DNA from: Coptis chinensis
Taxonomy: Eukaryota; Streptophyta; Magnoliopsida; Ranunculales; Ranunculaceae
Direction of reading: 5' to 3'
DNA length: 64,000 nucleotides
NCBI GenBank assembly: GCA_015680905.1
Contig: CM027378.1
Span: forward strand, 79,141,501 to 79,205,500
The translations under genes were made by a program, and so were the position numbers. A model generated the notes under the pieces. The model worked only from the letters and a program-made list of their open reading frames with translations. It did no database searches and was not told where the DNA came from. Of the stretch, positions 47,426-58,971 are shown in pieces. The first letter of the stretch is position 1, and each line of letters opens with the position of its first letter.

Positions 47426-47870
47426 GTAAGTTTGACTCTTCATTTCTCTGTTTCTAATTATTTAGTTGTGTGTTGATTAACTAGTACTTGTCTGTTTTTG
47501 TTGAATATTTATGTCTGTTATATTTAGAAATCATATATGTTAAGTTTCAAGGTAAATCCTTCCAATGGGTACTTCTGTTTTGTTGAATTGATTTATAGCT
47601 GAGTAGTTTTATAGAACTGGGTGAGCTGGATCAGTTTAACAACTAAGATATGTCTTTTTTTCCTTGAATTGTATATGGATATATTAGATTGACTCCTTCT
47701 ATATGCTCCCCAATTGTTTGATTTGGAATCTCATGTTGTAGCAAGGTGTTTTGAACCATTGGCCCCTTTGTGTAGGTCTTTTCGATGATCATGCCATACT
47801 TGTTCTGATTCTATTTTTTTAGTTATAAGGGTGTAATGTTTTATATATCTTACACCTTACAGTAAGACAG
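47426..47870 (+). other. Leader intron of HSP70-8
   Basis: A strong donor CAGA|GTAAGTTT at 47426 and T-rich text ending in ACAG at 47862 or GACAG at 47870, just before the ATG at 47874. Either acceptor leaves the coding sequence unchanged. Confidence 0.6.
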
Positions 47871-47873
47871 GAT

Positions 47874-49592
47874 ATGGCTGAACCGGCATATACTGTGGCA
47901 TCTGATAGTGAAACCACCGGTGAGGACAAACCATCACCTGCTTATCCCGAAATTGCAATTGGTATTGACCTTGGGACTTCACAATGTAGTCTTGCAGTAT
48001 GGAATGGTTCTGATGTGGAACTCCTGAAGAACACTAGGAATCAAACGCTAATGCGGTCGTATGTCACTTTCAAAGATGAAGTCCCTTCTGGTGGTGTGAG
48101 TGGTCAACTAGCTCACGAGATTGATGTATTTTCGGGGTCTGCAATCTTCAACATGAAACGTTTAATAGGTAGATCAGACACAGACCCAGTTATTCATGCT
48201 AGCAAAACTCTACCCTTTTTGGTGCAGACTCTGGACATAGGTGTCCGGCCGTTTATTGCAGCCCTTGTGGACAAAGCTTGGAGATCGACTACCCCCGAAG
48301 AAGTCCTTGCTTTGTTCCTGGTAGAGTTAAGAGCAATGGCCGAGATCCAACTTAAGAAAGCTGTACGAGATGTTGTCCTCACCGTACCAGTTTCATTCAG
48401 TCGATTCCAGTTGACAAGGATTGAGCGGGCTTGTGCCATGGCTGGTCTACGTGTCCTCAGGTTGATGCCTGAACCAACAGCAGTGGCACTTCTTTATGCA
48501 CAACAGCAGCAACAAAGTGTACATGAGAACATGGGGAGTGGATGTGAGAAGATTGCACTCATTTTTAACATGGGGGCAGGGTATTGTGATGTGTGTGTAA
48601 CTGCTACAGCTGGTGGTGTTTCGCAGATCAAAGCTTTGTCAGGTAGTACTTTAGGTGGAGAAGATATTCTTCAGAATGTAATGCACCATATTCTACCGAA
48701 CTTGGACGGTCTTTTCTCAAGCCATGGAATTAATGAGATTAAAGCAATAGGGTTACTTAGGGCTGCAACTGAAGACGCCATTCACAAGCTGTCCTCACAA
48801 AACAGTGTCAAGATTGAAGTTGATTTGGGTAATCACTTAAGAATTAATAAAGTCTTGGACCATTTTGAGTTCGAAGAGGTTAACAGAAAGATATTTGAGA
48901 AATGTGAGAGCCTGGTCACTCAGTGTCTGTTCGACGCAAAAGTAGATGTGGGAAACATAAGTGATGTTATACTTGTTGGAGGGTGCTCATATATTCCCAA
49001 GGTCAGAACCCTGGTCTTGTCCTTGTGCAGAAAAGAAGAGCCATACATGGCGATGAACCCGTTAGAAGCTGTGGTTCGTGGTGCTGCGCTGGAAGGTGCT
49101 GTGGCTTCTGGAGCCAGTGATCCACTGGGAAGCTTGGACTTGTTAACATTACAAGCTACTCCACTTAGTATCGGCATACAAGCGGATGGCAATAATTTTG
49201 TTCCCATCATAAACCACAACACCACAATGCCGTCAAGGAAAGAGTTGTGGTTCACAACTGCACACGACAATCAAACTGAGGCCCTGATTGCTGTTTATGA
49301 AGGTGAAGGTAAAACTGTGGAAGAGAATCATCTGTTGGGCTACTTTAAGCTCATAGGGATGCCCCCTGTCCCTAAAGGAACTCCAGAGATTAGTGTGTGC
49401 ATGGATATTGACGCGGCAAATGTGCTGAGAGTATTTGCTGCGGTTGGGATGCAAGGAATCCAGCACCCAGTAATGCCCATCTTTGAAGTTAGAATGCCAA
49501 CTGTGGATGATGGTCATGGGTGGTGTGCAGCAGTTCTGACGAAGATGTATGGACAAACTCTAGACTTGAAAACATTACCAAAGAGGATATAA
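47874..49592 (+). CDS. HSP70-8: Heat shock 70 kDa protein 8-like (HSP70T-2), non-canonical HSP70
   Basis: A single-exon, 572-residue protein closely resembling Arabidopsis HSP70-8 from the start (MAEPAYTVASDSE) to the end (TVDDGHGWCAAVLTKMYGQT). It has an HSP70 nucleotide-binding fold: IGIDLGTSQCSLAVWNG (phosphate 1), VVLTVPVSFSRFQLTR, LMPEPTAVALLYAQQQ (connect region), and VILVGGCSYIPKVRTL (adenosine motif). Phosphate 2, normally DLGGGTFD, reads NMGAGYCD, and phosphate 1 lacks the usual threonine pair, so classical ATP hydrolysis is doubtful. The C-terminal half is a shortened substrate-domain-like region, with no helical lid or EEVD tail, so it is unlikely to work with TPR co-chaperones. 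No targeting peptide is obvious; the cytosol is likely. Heat-shock elements upstream suggest heat induction. The gene is intact and converges with NDL. Confidence 0.95.
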   Translation: MAEPAYTVASDSETTGEDKPSPAYPEIAIGIDLGTSQCSLAVWNGSDVELLKNTRNQTLMRSYVTFKDEVPSGGVSGQLAHEIDVFSGSAIFNMKRLIGRSDTDPVIHASKTLPFLVQTLDIGVRPFIAALVDKAWRSTTPEEVLALFLVELRAMAEIQLKKAVRDVVLTVPVSFSRFQLTRIERACAMAGLRVLRLMPEPTAVALLYAQQQQQSVHENMGSGCEKIALIFNMGAGYCDVCVTATAGGVSQIKALSGSTLGGEDILQNVMHHILPNLDGLFSSHGINEIKAIGLLRAATEDAIHKLSSQNSVKIEVDLGNHLRINKVLDHFEFEEVNRKIFEKCESLVTQCLFDAKVDVGNISDVILVGGCSYIPKVRTLVLSLCRKEEPYMAMNPLEAVVRGAALEGAVASGASDPLGSLDLLTLQATPLSIGIQADGNNFVPIINHNTTMPSRKELWFTTAHDNQTEALIAVYEGEGKTVEENHLLGYFKLIGMPPVPKGTPEISVCMDIDAANVLRVFAAVGMQGIQHPVMPIFEVRMPTVDDGHGWCAAVLTKMYGQTLDLKTLPKRI

Positions 49593-50595
49593 TAAATGGA
49601 CAAGAGTCGATTACTAGTGTGTTGTTTTGGTTACTAGTGTCTTCCGCTGCCTGTATCTTTTTCTGCCACCTGAAAGTTTAAAGTGTTCGTTTTATGAGAT
49701 TGTCCTGGCTTGTTCTTTAATTTAATCGTCACCGTACACCTTGTGAGTTGTAATTATTAAGAAATAATTCATCGTCAGAGTGCTCATATCTGAGTGTGAC
49801 ATATATGTCCCATTTCTTTTTCTTTAATTCCCTTTTTTTCTTTTGGCAAGTACATACAAACAAAGAAATGTTGGCCTCCACAATGTACAGAGAGGGTGAA
49901 CGGGGTTTGCAATCAGACGGATTAAGAGTAAACAGGTGCAGAAAGATCAAACTGTTTTCACTTGGCCCCTGGTACTTGCCACTTGCCAGTCTCCAGTTTG
50001 GATTTTGGGAGAGCAATTTCACAGGTTTCAGGCAACATTATAGGATGAGACGGCTACACACCTATCAATAAAATAAAGCAACCTTTATTTATTGAAAACA
50101 TACAAACAACCAGAAAAAAAAATAGTTCCATCACAGCCAAGCACACTTCTAAAGAAAAATACGCATAACTTTTAGTAAAAACAGAACTTAGCAAGAAACA
50201 GAACCTCTATTACGAAGCAAATGTAATCTCTCTCACCAGACACATCATAAAAAGTATATTTTCAAGTAGATAACTAATTAAGTTCAAATGTTAACAATGC
50301 TGATCGTTCTCTCAATTTTACATAGTATACAAAAATGAATGGACGTAATTCACGCTTCAAAAAAATGCTACTTTAAAACTACTCTCTCTTACATACTCCA
50401 ATTCTTTTATCTACAACTGTATAGCCCAGACCCTGCCTACGAGCAAGGACGAGCACAAAGAATCTGTGAAACACTATTTGCCGCTACACAATTCGTACAA
50501 TGGTTTTGGCCCATCTTTCTTACAGGCATATACATACATGGATCATGCTTGATTTAACGGCACTATACCCCGAATGGATATGCATCTTCTTAACA
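49593..50595. other. 3' regions of convergent HSP70-8 and NDL
   Basis: HSP70-8 3' UTR probably runs to about 49770 (AT-rich, with TTAATTTAATCG). The minus-strand NDL 3' UTR runs from 50595 downward; on the minus strand AATAAATAAAGG at about 50078-50096 is a plausible poly(A) signal. No other gene is seen. Confidence 0.45.
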
Positions 50596-53500
50596 TCAGG
50601 CTTTGAGTTTAATGCGTGTCTTTATGGGTTTGAGTTTGACGCCAAGACTCTCAGAGGAGAGGAGTTCTGGTGATATGCATGTGTGGTATGACGGGCTGGT
50701 AGGGTTTGAACTGTGACTTGAAGCAGGGGGTTGCTTGTAGTAGCCGAATCCCATTAGAAAGAACTCAATAGGAACAAGCATAGCGTATGGATGCTCCTCT
50801 GTCACTAGTGAGCCACATGCTTGCACCTGCCACAAGATGATATTAGCTTTTCATGTAATTTACAGAGGAGACCCGCCATATACCAACATGTTAAAGAAGC
50901 TACACATCAAGGCCATATACCAATGTGTTAAAGAAGCTACACATCAAGGCCTAGTACACGCCTTTGGTAAATATACAGCTGACATACCATTTGAGGTGCA
51001 CACTAAAGATTGCCGGATTGTAGCTGGATGATCTCAATAATAGCTGCCAGCCCGATAGTTAATATCAGGTGTAGACTGACAATCTTTTCCTTCCTTTTCC
51101 TATTTCCTTCCTCCCAACAATTACTATTTTATTTATTAACTACTATGTTAAAAAATGTTGAATTACATTTTAAAAAGGTCATCTTAGAACTACAAAGTTA
51201 AAACATGTAGTCTGCCACCTTTTCTTATCTTTCACAAAACTAATTTACCAGGTAAGATATTGTTGGAAGCCGGAGGCACACCAACGTCGTTATATATTTC
51301 CCAAGGTTTTCTTACAGAATGTTACAAATGAAAACATGTACTTTTGAAAAAAGAAAAAGAAAACATGTACTAACATGTCAAAGGGATGGTTTGTGTTAAA
51401 CGGCTTGTCTGCTATAAAAAGAGTAAGCTTTGAAATTTTCCCTAGTATGCATTTATGCAATACTTACTTTTAAAGGGTCCAACTGAACGAGGATCCTTCA
51501 AGGAAGAAACATGAGATAGTGCACAAAACAGAATGAAGTCCTTACCTCTACAAGAGCAGTATTCTTGCTGTCCATTTGGGTACTCATGTGGACGGCCTCA
51601 GAGTGAAAAGGGCTGCTTTCACCGACAAAAATGAGGGTCTTGCACTTTAACTTCTTCAAGCTATCTGTGAGATCCCGCCTCCTGAAACAAAGAGAATTAG
51701 ACCAGCTTGTGCTGTGCTACATCAGGAAGTACCGAAGTACTAAAATAACATTATCCCAATTTCGTACATGAAAGGAACAGCACAAAAACAGAAGCCCACA
51801 TATTGCAGACTTAAATAATAAAAACTCGTTCGACAACTCCAATAGTGTAGGTTACAAAAAGTAGAAGTTTCTGTATGGTCCCTAAACTCACTCGTTAGTA
51901 GCTTGAAGAAAGCGCATGACATTTAAACTTTGTCTTTCATCCAGTAGCTGTCCACAAAAAATGAATAAAGTCAAAAACTGTACTTAAGCAGTTAATTTAT
52001 AAATAAGATCATAATTGGTGGTTTTGTAGGTAGAAGTAAGTGAAACTACAAATAAGATTAATTTTGTCTAGGTTACATGGACACGCCATATTTTGAAAAA
52101 AATCTGTGTCGGATACGTATCCACGTGTCCGTGTCGGACACATATTGTGTTTAATTTACCTCGAATTTCTGATTTACCATCTAATTTAATAAATTTATAA
52201 TTATTAAAAAATTAATTAATTATTCCTATCCGTGTCCCCATGTCGATCTTTAACTGCTCGCCGTATCCGACACCCCGTATCCGTGTCAGACACTGACACG
52301 CGTGCCCGTGTCAATGTAACCTAGAATTTTGAAACCGATTAGTTGTAAACACATGTTCGTGAGGGATACGAACACTGATGTGCTAACATCACAACTTCAC
52401 AAGTAAAACTGGTTCATGATTATAATAGCAAGTATCAAATTCCATGAGATCATCAGAAGTCAGATGAATAGGGAACATCCAGGAATACGGTCTAAAGCTG
52501 ATCAGCAAAAAGCATCAAAGTATCTAACCACCCCGTATCTCTCACAGCATTATATTATGACAAGTGCAACAACTATGCTAAGATTCCAGGACTTAAACAA
52601 TTTACAGAAAAGAAAGTAATATAGTATGACAAGTGCAACAAAGTAAAGCTTGTATTGAACTTCCTTACCCTCCGACAAGCTTGAACAATGTCAGACTCTG
52701 CACCGTGCATGCCACATCTAATTTCCTAAGAGAATGTAATAACATAAAAAAACAAAAAGCATCAAAGAGAGAAGGAAATAAACAAATAAATAAACAGAAG
52801 AAGAAGGAGAAGACTACCTTACTAAAGTAGCGCTGGAGAAGGCACTCCTTGAGTACACCACATATACCATAGAAATATAGCAGGTTCAACATTACCTGTG
52901 CGAGTACTAATTTGCTTAATTAAACTCATAATATAAAGGCATCATCAGAACCATAGCAAGTGGTTTACGAAGTCTCAGTAAAATAAAGTAAATCATATCA
53001 TCCTTCACTGGGGAAGACCACTAGGGTCACCATCCAAAAGGAAATCCATTAATCAAGGTAAATCCCATTATATAACTGCACTTGTTGATTACAAGAAAGG
53101 ACAACCAACAACCATGGTAGCCCATTTTTCATACAGTGTTTCTCTGCTCTGCATCACACTAACCTTATTGTAAAACCACTCGGTCCATGATGGTGCTTTA
53201 CATAGGGGAGAAACAAGTATTAACCCACGAACTCGTTCTCTATATTTCATCTGTATCGCATAAAAAAATAACAAAATCAAAATCAAAACCAAAATAAAAA
53301 CTCCAAATCAGAAACAAACAAAAGATCAGGTGAAAGCTCAAGACCTATCCACTCAAAACGTAGAAACTGAACTTACTGCAAAAAGTGTAAGGATATAAGC
53401 TCCAGCAGTTACCCCCAAACATAGAACTTCTTTAAGCCTGATAGATAGAATTAAACATGAGATTCCATAAAAGAAAAAGGTTTAACCTTTTTTCCACCAA

Positions 53501-55573
53501 TGAGGAAATGTAAATTCATCAGGGGTTGATGAAAATAAACAAATATTATACAAAACCCTAAGCAGTGTTGTTTTGTTTTCCCCACTCAGTAAGGACAGGC
53601 TATCAAATGAATAGCCACACAGAATATGCATGTAAGATTTGAAAATCAATAAGCCATATTCAAACAAATTCCATTTACAAGGGCCTACAATAAATTACAC
53701 CATTAGGGAAAGGATCCAAAAGAAAAGTCAATCAGGTCCAAGATACAAGAGATTAGTCCTTGCTGGTTGCAACAAGCTCAAGGTTTGACTTGGTCATGTT
53801 CATAAGCTGACACATAATACCACACCTAAAAAATGTTCCAGGTCACTCACTTTGTTTATCAACTAAACTAATTTTCTCAAATGTTGGGTAACATCTAAAG
53901 CTCATTGGAACAATCTTCTTAAGTAAAACTTGGACTACAATACTAAGCCAACTGTTCTTACTTTGCTACGTGGAAGTGCTTGTTTGACAGCTCACACTCA
54001 AGTAGGTAAACCTGCAGGAAGTTTATTTCACTCACAATACCTAAAAGTTATTGGTCATACACTCTTACATAGAGATCTCTTTTATAAAGAAAGAAACGAC
54101 ACATCAAACAAAATTAATACAATGAGATGGGTTGCACACAAGTACATGATCCATATAACGCAATGCTTCAACAACAAATAAATTTTAAAAAGGCACAATT
54201 GATAAGGATGTTGAACATTTGAATTTGGTGGTCCAGGACCACATGCATGGCTAAGTTTACAAGAGATCCAATGTTTAATAAGAAATATTAAGTGTGAAAA
54301 CATACGACAAAACTACAGAATACGAAACGAAGAAGCAGCTAAAACCAAAAACCTCAACCAGTCAACAAACAGGTTATATATCGATTGACAGAAAGTAAAT
54401 AGCTTCACTAAAAGATAGAGCAAAAGAAAATGGAAAAACAACAAGAAGAGCTCACATAAAGAGATCAAAGAAAGAATAAGTGGCCTGTTCTCTCTTTGTT
54501 CAAATTACAGCAGCCCCAAATCCACACATTACATAAAATAAGTATCAGGAACCCATTTTCTATAGTTCATGCTAAATCATGTTAATAGTGGTGGTAACAT
54601 TAAGATGACACAATAAAAGTCATTGTTAAGAACGCACCCAAAGAAGTCGAGCACTTCAGCTACCTGGTCCGCTAAGTCATCCATAGTAAGCAAGGAAACA
54701 TCTGACGGAATCCCAGGAGCTCCAAACTGCAATACCTCTTAAACCAACGGTAGAACTCGATTATAATCTTGGAAAGGGAACATAAAAAGACTAAGAAAGA
54801 CATAGATGTAATGAAAAATCAAAGTGCAACACTGACCTCATGTCCAGGAGCATCAATGTGGTATATGCAAAAGTTGTGAAGTAACAAAGAAGCTGCATCT
54901 GGGCAAAACAAGAGACCCTGGAAACAAGCAATATCTGACAAGACCAAGAAAGACAAATTTAACAAAAGAAACTTTTCAAATAAAAATATATATGATAAGT
55001 AAGAAAAACCCTGTTTTCTAAATCTTGCACCCACTAAGCAGAACCAAGAACTAAATTATCCATGTATCAAAATCTTGCACCTACTAAAACTAGAAAGTAT
55101 ATTGTCTCAATTTAAAATGTACACAAAACTATTTATTGGGAAAGAAGCACACTTACATTTACAACAAAATGAAAAGGAAATGTGGGCAACAAATAATAAT
55201 TAAAAATGTAAATATAAGGACTAAAATCATGAAAAATAACTGAACAACTAAAAACACCCATTTAATAAATAAAGAAAATTTATTCCAACATATAGAAGCT
55301 AAAAATAATGGGAAATGAGAATCTTACAATTAAGAGCAACATCTGAGTAAGTTATTAAACCAGGCTTCTCTTGATTCCCACATATAAAAACTAGATATAC
55401 AACCTTTACTTGTTTCAACCAAACATTCCTGAAAATGTAAACAACATGAAAATTCAAAATGCATTCAAGGAAAAAAAATAACCTTTTTCCTAACAAGTAT
55501 ATAGCTCTGTTACCTTTCCACCTAATGGTATCATTTCAATGTCTATAGAAACTGAGTCACTTGAATCTCCCAT
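50596..55573 (-). CDS. NDL: NDL / SF21-type protein (N-MYC downregulated-like), frame-disrupted in exon 2
   Basis: Plant NDL proteins are alpha/beta-hydrolase-fold proteins that bind G-protein beta-gamma (AGB1) and affect auxin transport; they lack a hydrolase triad. I reconstruct 11 minus-strand exons: 55573-55514 ([13 protein letters not shown]...), 55428-55328, 54934-54837 ([19 protein letters not shown]), 54726-54638 ([15 protein letters not shown]), 53437-53377 ([14 protein letters not shown]), 53250-53164 ([20 protein letters not shown]), 52895-52818 ([20 protein letters not shown]), 52725-52669, 51947-51892, 51681-51546 ([20 protein letters not shown]) and 50826-50596 ([17 protein letters not shown] ... 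LKPIKTR). All have GT-AG edges and matching phases, for about 350 residues. Exon 2 is 101 bases, one too many: [13 protein letters not shown] and [14 protein letters not shown] lie in different frames, with the extra base near 55392. Either this copy is a recent pseudogene or the base is a sequence error. Confidence 0.9.
52068..52324. mobile_element. MITE in an NDL intron (8-bp duplication)
   Basis: 257 bp with inverted ends CTAGGTTACATGGACACG and, on the other strand, CTAGGTTACATTGACACG. It is flanked by AATTTTGT (52060-52067) and AATTTTGA (52325-52332), seven of eight bases alike. The interior repeats GTGTCGGACAC/GTATCC words in both orientations. The 8-bp duplication suggests the hAT class. 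It lies between exons 8 and 9 of NDL. Confidence 0.75.
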
Positions 55574-56637
55574 GTCTCTTTCTTCTCTTCAAATTCACAA
55601 AAAAATGTTTTGTTTTCAAAATGAAGATTTTTTTTCTGTTTCCTGTTTTTTGCTTCTTTCTTCTTTCTGGTTTTTTTCTTTAGCAGGAGTGACTAGAATG
55701 CCCTCAAACTTTTATCTATTTTTAGTGAACTGACGGATTTGTCCTCTGGTCAAAGTTTTGAACCGTTGTCGTTTTACTTAAAGTAAGTTACCGTTAAGGT
55801 CAAACAAACGGTTGATTAAGGGTAGTTAAAGGAATTTGAGAAGTAGTTTCAACGGTTAAAAGGGTAGATGAGATGTAATTATGTGGAAAGTGAAGAGCTT
55901 TTTTGAGAAAAAAGAGTGGTGGTGGTACCTTTTTTCTCTGGCATCAGAGACAGCTGTATATATGTGCCACCTGGAAACAAATAAATGTATCATAGAGCGG
56001 CGCCACATCATTGAAATGCATGTGGAACCTACTTGTTGACTAAAAGTCTCTTATCCATATCCTCAAATTAATATCACTGTGCATTATGAGCATCAAATTA
56101 GATGATTCCAAAGGTATATTTGGGAGGTTAGGGATCTTGAATACGAGCCATGTATTTGTTGTTCAATACTTTAATGGAAGTAAAAAAGCATCAAATGAAG
56201 TTGGACTGTGTTTGACAGTACAGTGGGAAAATATTCAGAACTCTAGAAACAATATTTTGGAGATTAGGTGTAGACTGTAAAATTGGAGTTAGTACAGCCG
56301 AGAGACGAGCAGATTCATCTTCCTATTGTTTGGAGAAAAGACATGATTTAGGCAATTCATCTAATCGGTTGGTGAAAACAATCGTGGACACACTTGCACC
56401 ATCAGTTTTCGTTTTGTCACGCTCACGCACGTCCAAGTGATATTAGCATTTAGTTCAGACGTGAGCCAAAATATTAAGGTGATTCTATCGGGCACTCATC
56501 AAATTGGATTGGACAACTCCTAAAAAATTTTTTTTTTACAAATTTGTCATGTTACAAGTTTGCCATCAAAGTTCAAGTTCAGCAACTAATTCAACCGGTA
56601 TCGCCAAAACGAACCTTCCAGGAGCGACGTGATGACC
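55574..56637. other. Upstream region of NDL
   Basis: On the minus strand this is the NDL 5' flank. A TATA-like CACATATATACAG lies at about 55952-55965 and a CT-rich leader at about 55570-55680. The plus-strand frame at 56086-56280 has no recognised domain. No other gene is seen. Confidence 0.45.
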
Positions 56638-56990
56638 ATATCGTTTAAGTGTACACTCAAACGATTTGGCCAAGTCGTTTGAGTGTTAGTTTGAGTAACA
56701 CTCAAACTATATGGCCAAGTCGTTTGAGTGTATACTCAAATGATATGGACAAGTTATTTAAGTGTTACGCACACTAACACTCAAACTACGTGACCTTTGA
56801 GTGTATACCAGAACGACTTGGCTATATCGTTTGAGTATACACTCAAACGACTTGACTATATCGTTTAATATACACTCAAACGATATGGTCACGTAGTTTG
56901 AGTGTTAGTGTGCATAACACTTAAACGACTTGGTCGTATCGTTTGAGTATACACTCAAACGATATGGCCATATCGTTTGTGTGTGCATTT
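56638..56990. repeat. Palindromic tandem array (TCGTTTGAGTGT / ACACTCAAACGA)
   Basis: About a dozen copies of ACTCAAACGA(C/T) and its reverse complement (A/G)TCGTTTGAGT, separated by ATGGCC/ TTGGCCAAG-type words, fill 350 bp. Neighbouring copies often face each other, so the array can form many alternative hairpins. Confidence 0.8.
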
Positions 56991-57375
56991 TAGATTTGGC
57001 TAATCATTTGGTATCACATGCAAGTGGGTCGTTTAAGACTTATATGGGGCGATATGGTGAAATTGTTTAGACATAAACACCAATTACACTTTTCTTATAC
57101 ATAAACACTAACACTTTTCTTATAATTCAAATAATTAATCGATCATAAGTGTAAAATAATTTATTTAAACAATTATGTGCAAAATTGAATTAGTAATGAT
57201 CAACTATCAATACATTCCAATTGAATTAGAAAAATTGAAATCCAATTTAAAAAATTGGGTTAGAAACAACACAATTACACCAACACAACATGCACTCTAC
57301 ACTCTTTATCTATTATGACATAGTCACATATCTTTATAACCAAGTTAAAACATGTAATCAAACATGCTAAAATCT

Positions 57376-58085
57376 AAAATAATAATTTGTTTTATATCTA
57401 AACTTATTATTATTATTATTATTTTCAATTATGAATAAACTAGTTTGGGGTTTGGAGTTCAGGGTTCAGGATTTAGTAATTTCATACCAACATATTTCAC
57501 TTAATTATTTGAAATAATAATTTGTTTTATATCTAAATTTGTTATTATTATTATTTTTTTCAATTATGAATAAACTAGTTTGGGGTTTGGAGTTTAGTGT
57601 TCAGGGTTTAGGGTTTAGAAATTTCGTACCAACATATTTCACTTAATTATTTGAAATAATAATTTGTTTTATATTTAAACTTATTATTTTTTATTTTATT
57701 TTTAAAACTGTGAATCATAAACTAGGTTTGGGGTTTGGGGTTTAGGGTTTAGGGTTCAAGGTTTACAAATTTCGTACCAACATATTTTACTTAATTATTC
57801 AAAATAATAATTTGTTTTATTTCTAAACTTATTATTTTTTATTTTCTTTTTCAAATTTTGAATCATAAACTAGTTTGGGGTTTGGGTTTAGGGTTTACAA
57901 ATTTCGTACCAACATAAAAAAAATTTAATTTCAAACATATTTCACTCAATTATCTAAATCTAAAATAATAATTTATTTTATATCTAAACTTGTTATTTTC
58001 CATTTTTTTTATTCAATTGTGAATAATAAACTAGTTTGGGGGAGTTTAGAGTTTAGGGTTTACAAATATATTTCACTTAATTATT
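57376..58085. repeat. Five tandem ~135-160-bp units with telomere-like cores
   Basis: Units begin AATAATAATTTGTTTTATAT at about 57378, 57512, 57652, 57802 and 57962. Each carries an ATAAACTAGTTTGGGGTTTGG block, then GGGTTTAGGGTTTA (the plant telomere heptamer TTTAGGG or near variants) and ends near TTTCGTACCAACATATTTCACTTAATTATT. Confidence 0.8.
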
Positions 58086-58109
58086 CAAAATATATCAAAA
58101 TTTCAAATA

Positions 58110-58232
58110 TATATAATACTCATAACTCCTCCTTGCTCATTTTTTCATCAAAATTCTTACTCCTTACATAAAATACTCAAGTTTCTCTACATACTCAAGT
58201 TTCTCTAAATGAGCAAGGAGGAGTTATGAGTG
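58110..58232. repeat. Perfect ~24-bp inverted repeat
   Basis: ACTCATAACTCCTCCTTGCTCATTT at about 58111 is repeated inverted as AAATGAGCAAGGAGGAGTTATGAGT at about 58207. The loop is about 70 bases and itself contains the direct pair CTCAAGTTTCTCTA. It precedes the first MULE exon. Confidence 0.8.
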
Positions 58233-58509
58233 AAAAATAAGCATTTGAGGTAATATTTGAGGTGCAACAACAAATTAGAGAAGGAGAAAATAAAAGATAT
58301 ATTGAAAGTGAAGAAGTGGAACAAAATATTGAAGGTCAAGGTGAAGAATTTGAAGATGAGACTAGTCGAGCAAATGAGATGCCGAGAAATCATTGACGAC
58401 AAAGTGCAAATCTAAATAATAAGGTAACAACACTTGATTAAATTGAATACAAAACACTTGTTTGATTGAATGAAAGAATGGATGCAAAACACTTGAATGA
58501 ATGCAAAAC

Positions 58510-58692
58510 CCGAGCCCAAACGACATGGCTGGGTCGTTTGGGAACATTGTAGAACGACATGGTTGGGTCGTTTCGGTACACTACAGAACTACATGGCCAT
58601 GTCATTTGGGGACACTACAGAACTACATGGCCGGGTCATTTGGACCCTCTATGAAACTACATGGCTGGGTCGTTTGGACTAAATTTAGTTAA
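58510..58692. repeat. Tandem array of ACATGGCTGGGTCGTTTGG-type units, left
   Basis: About five units of 30-40 bp built on (A/G)ACTACATGG(C/T)(T/C)GGGTC(G/A)TTTGG, separated by GACACTACAGA-type spacers. The same word, mostly inverted, forms the array at 62215-62520. Confidence 0.85.
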
Positions 58693-58971
58693 AAATTCAT
58701 TTTTTTTGTGACTTTGAAACTAAATGCAAATTGTTTGAGACTCTTGTTTTATTCTTCTACATGTAGAATTCTTTGCCGCTATCCAGGAATCGATTCCCTG
58801 CAAACTCGAATGATGTGGATTGTCAACCGATTTTAAGTGATACAACATAAATTTTTACTACGGAAGAGGTATGATTGAGTAGGCATTGATTTCATTTTTT
58901 TAAAAATTTTCTAAATGTAATTTTATTAGTGTATTAATAATAATAGTTGTTGTTTTTTATGTGTTTAGGTC

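Noticed and set aside
53740-53835. Extra NDL exon candidate ([13 protein letters not shown])
   Set aside because: The exons on either side already join in phase and cover this part of the family; the text does not match NDL.
57420-58070. A true internal telomere
   Set aside because: TTTAGGG heptamers occur only one to three per unit within a larger satellite unit, not as a continuous run.
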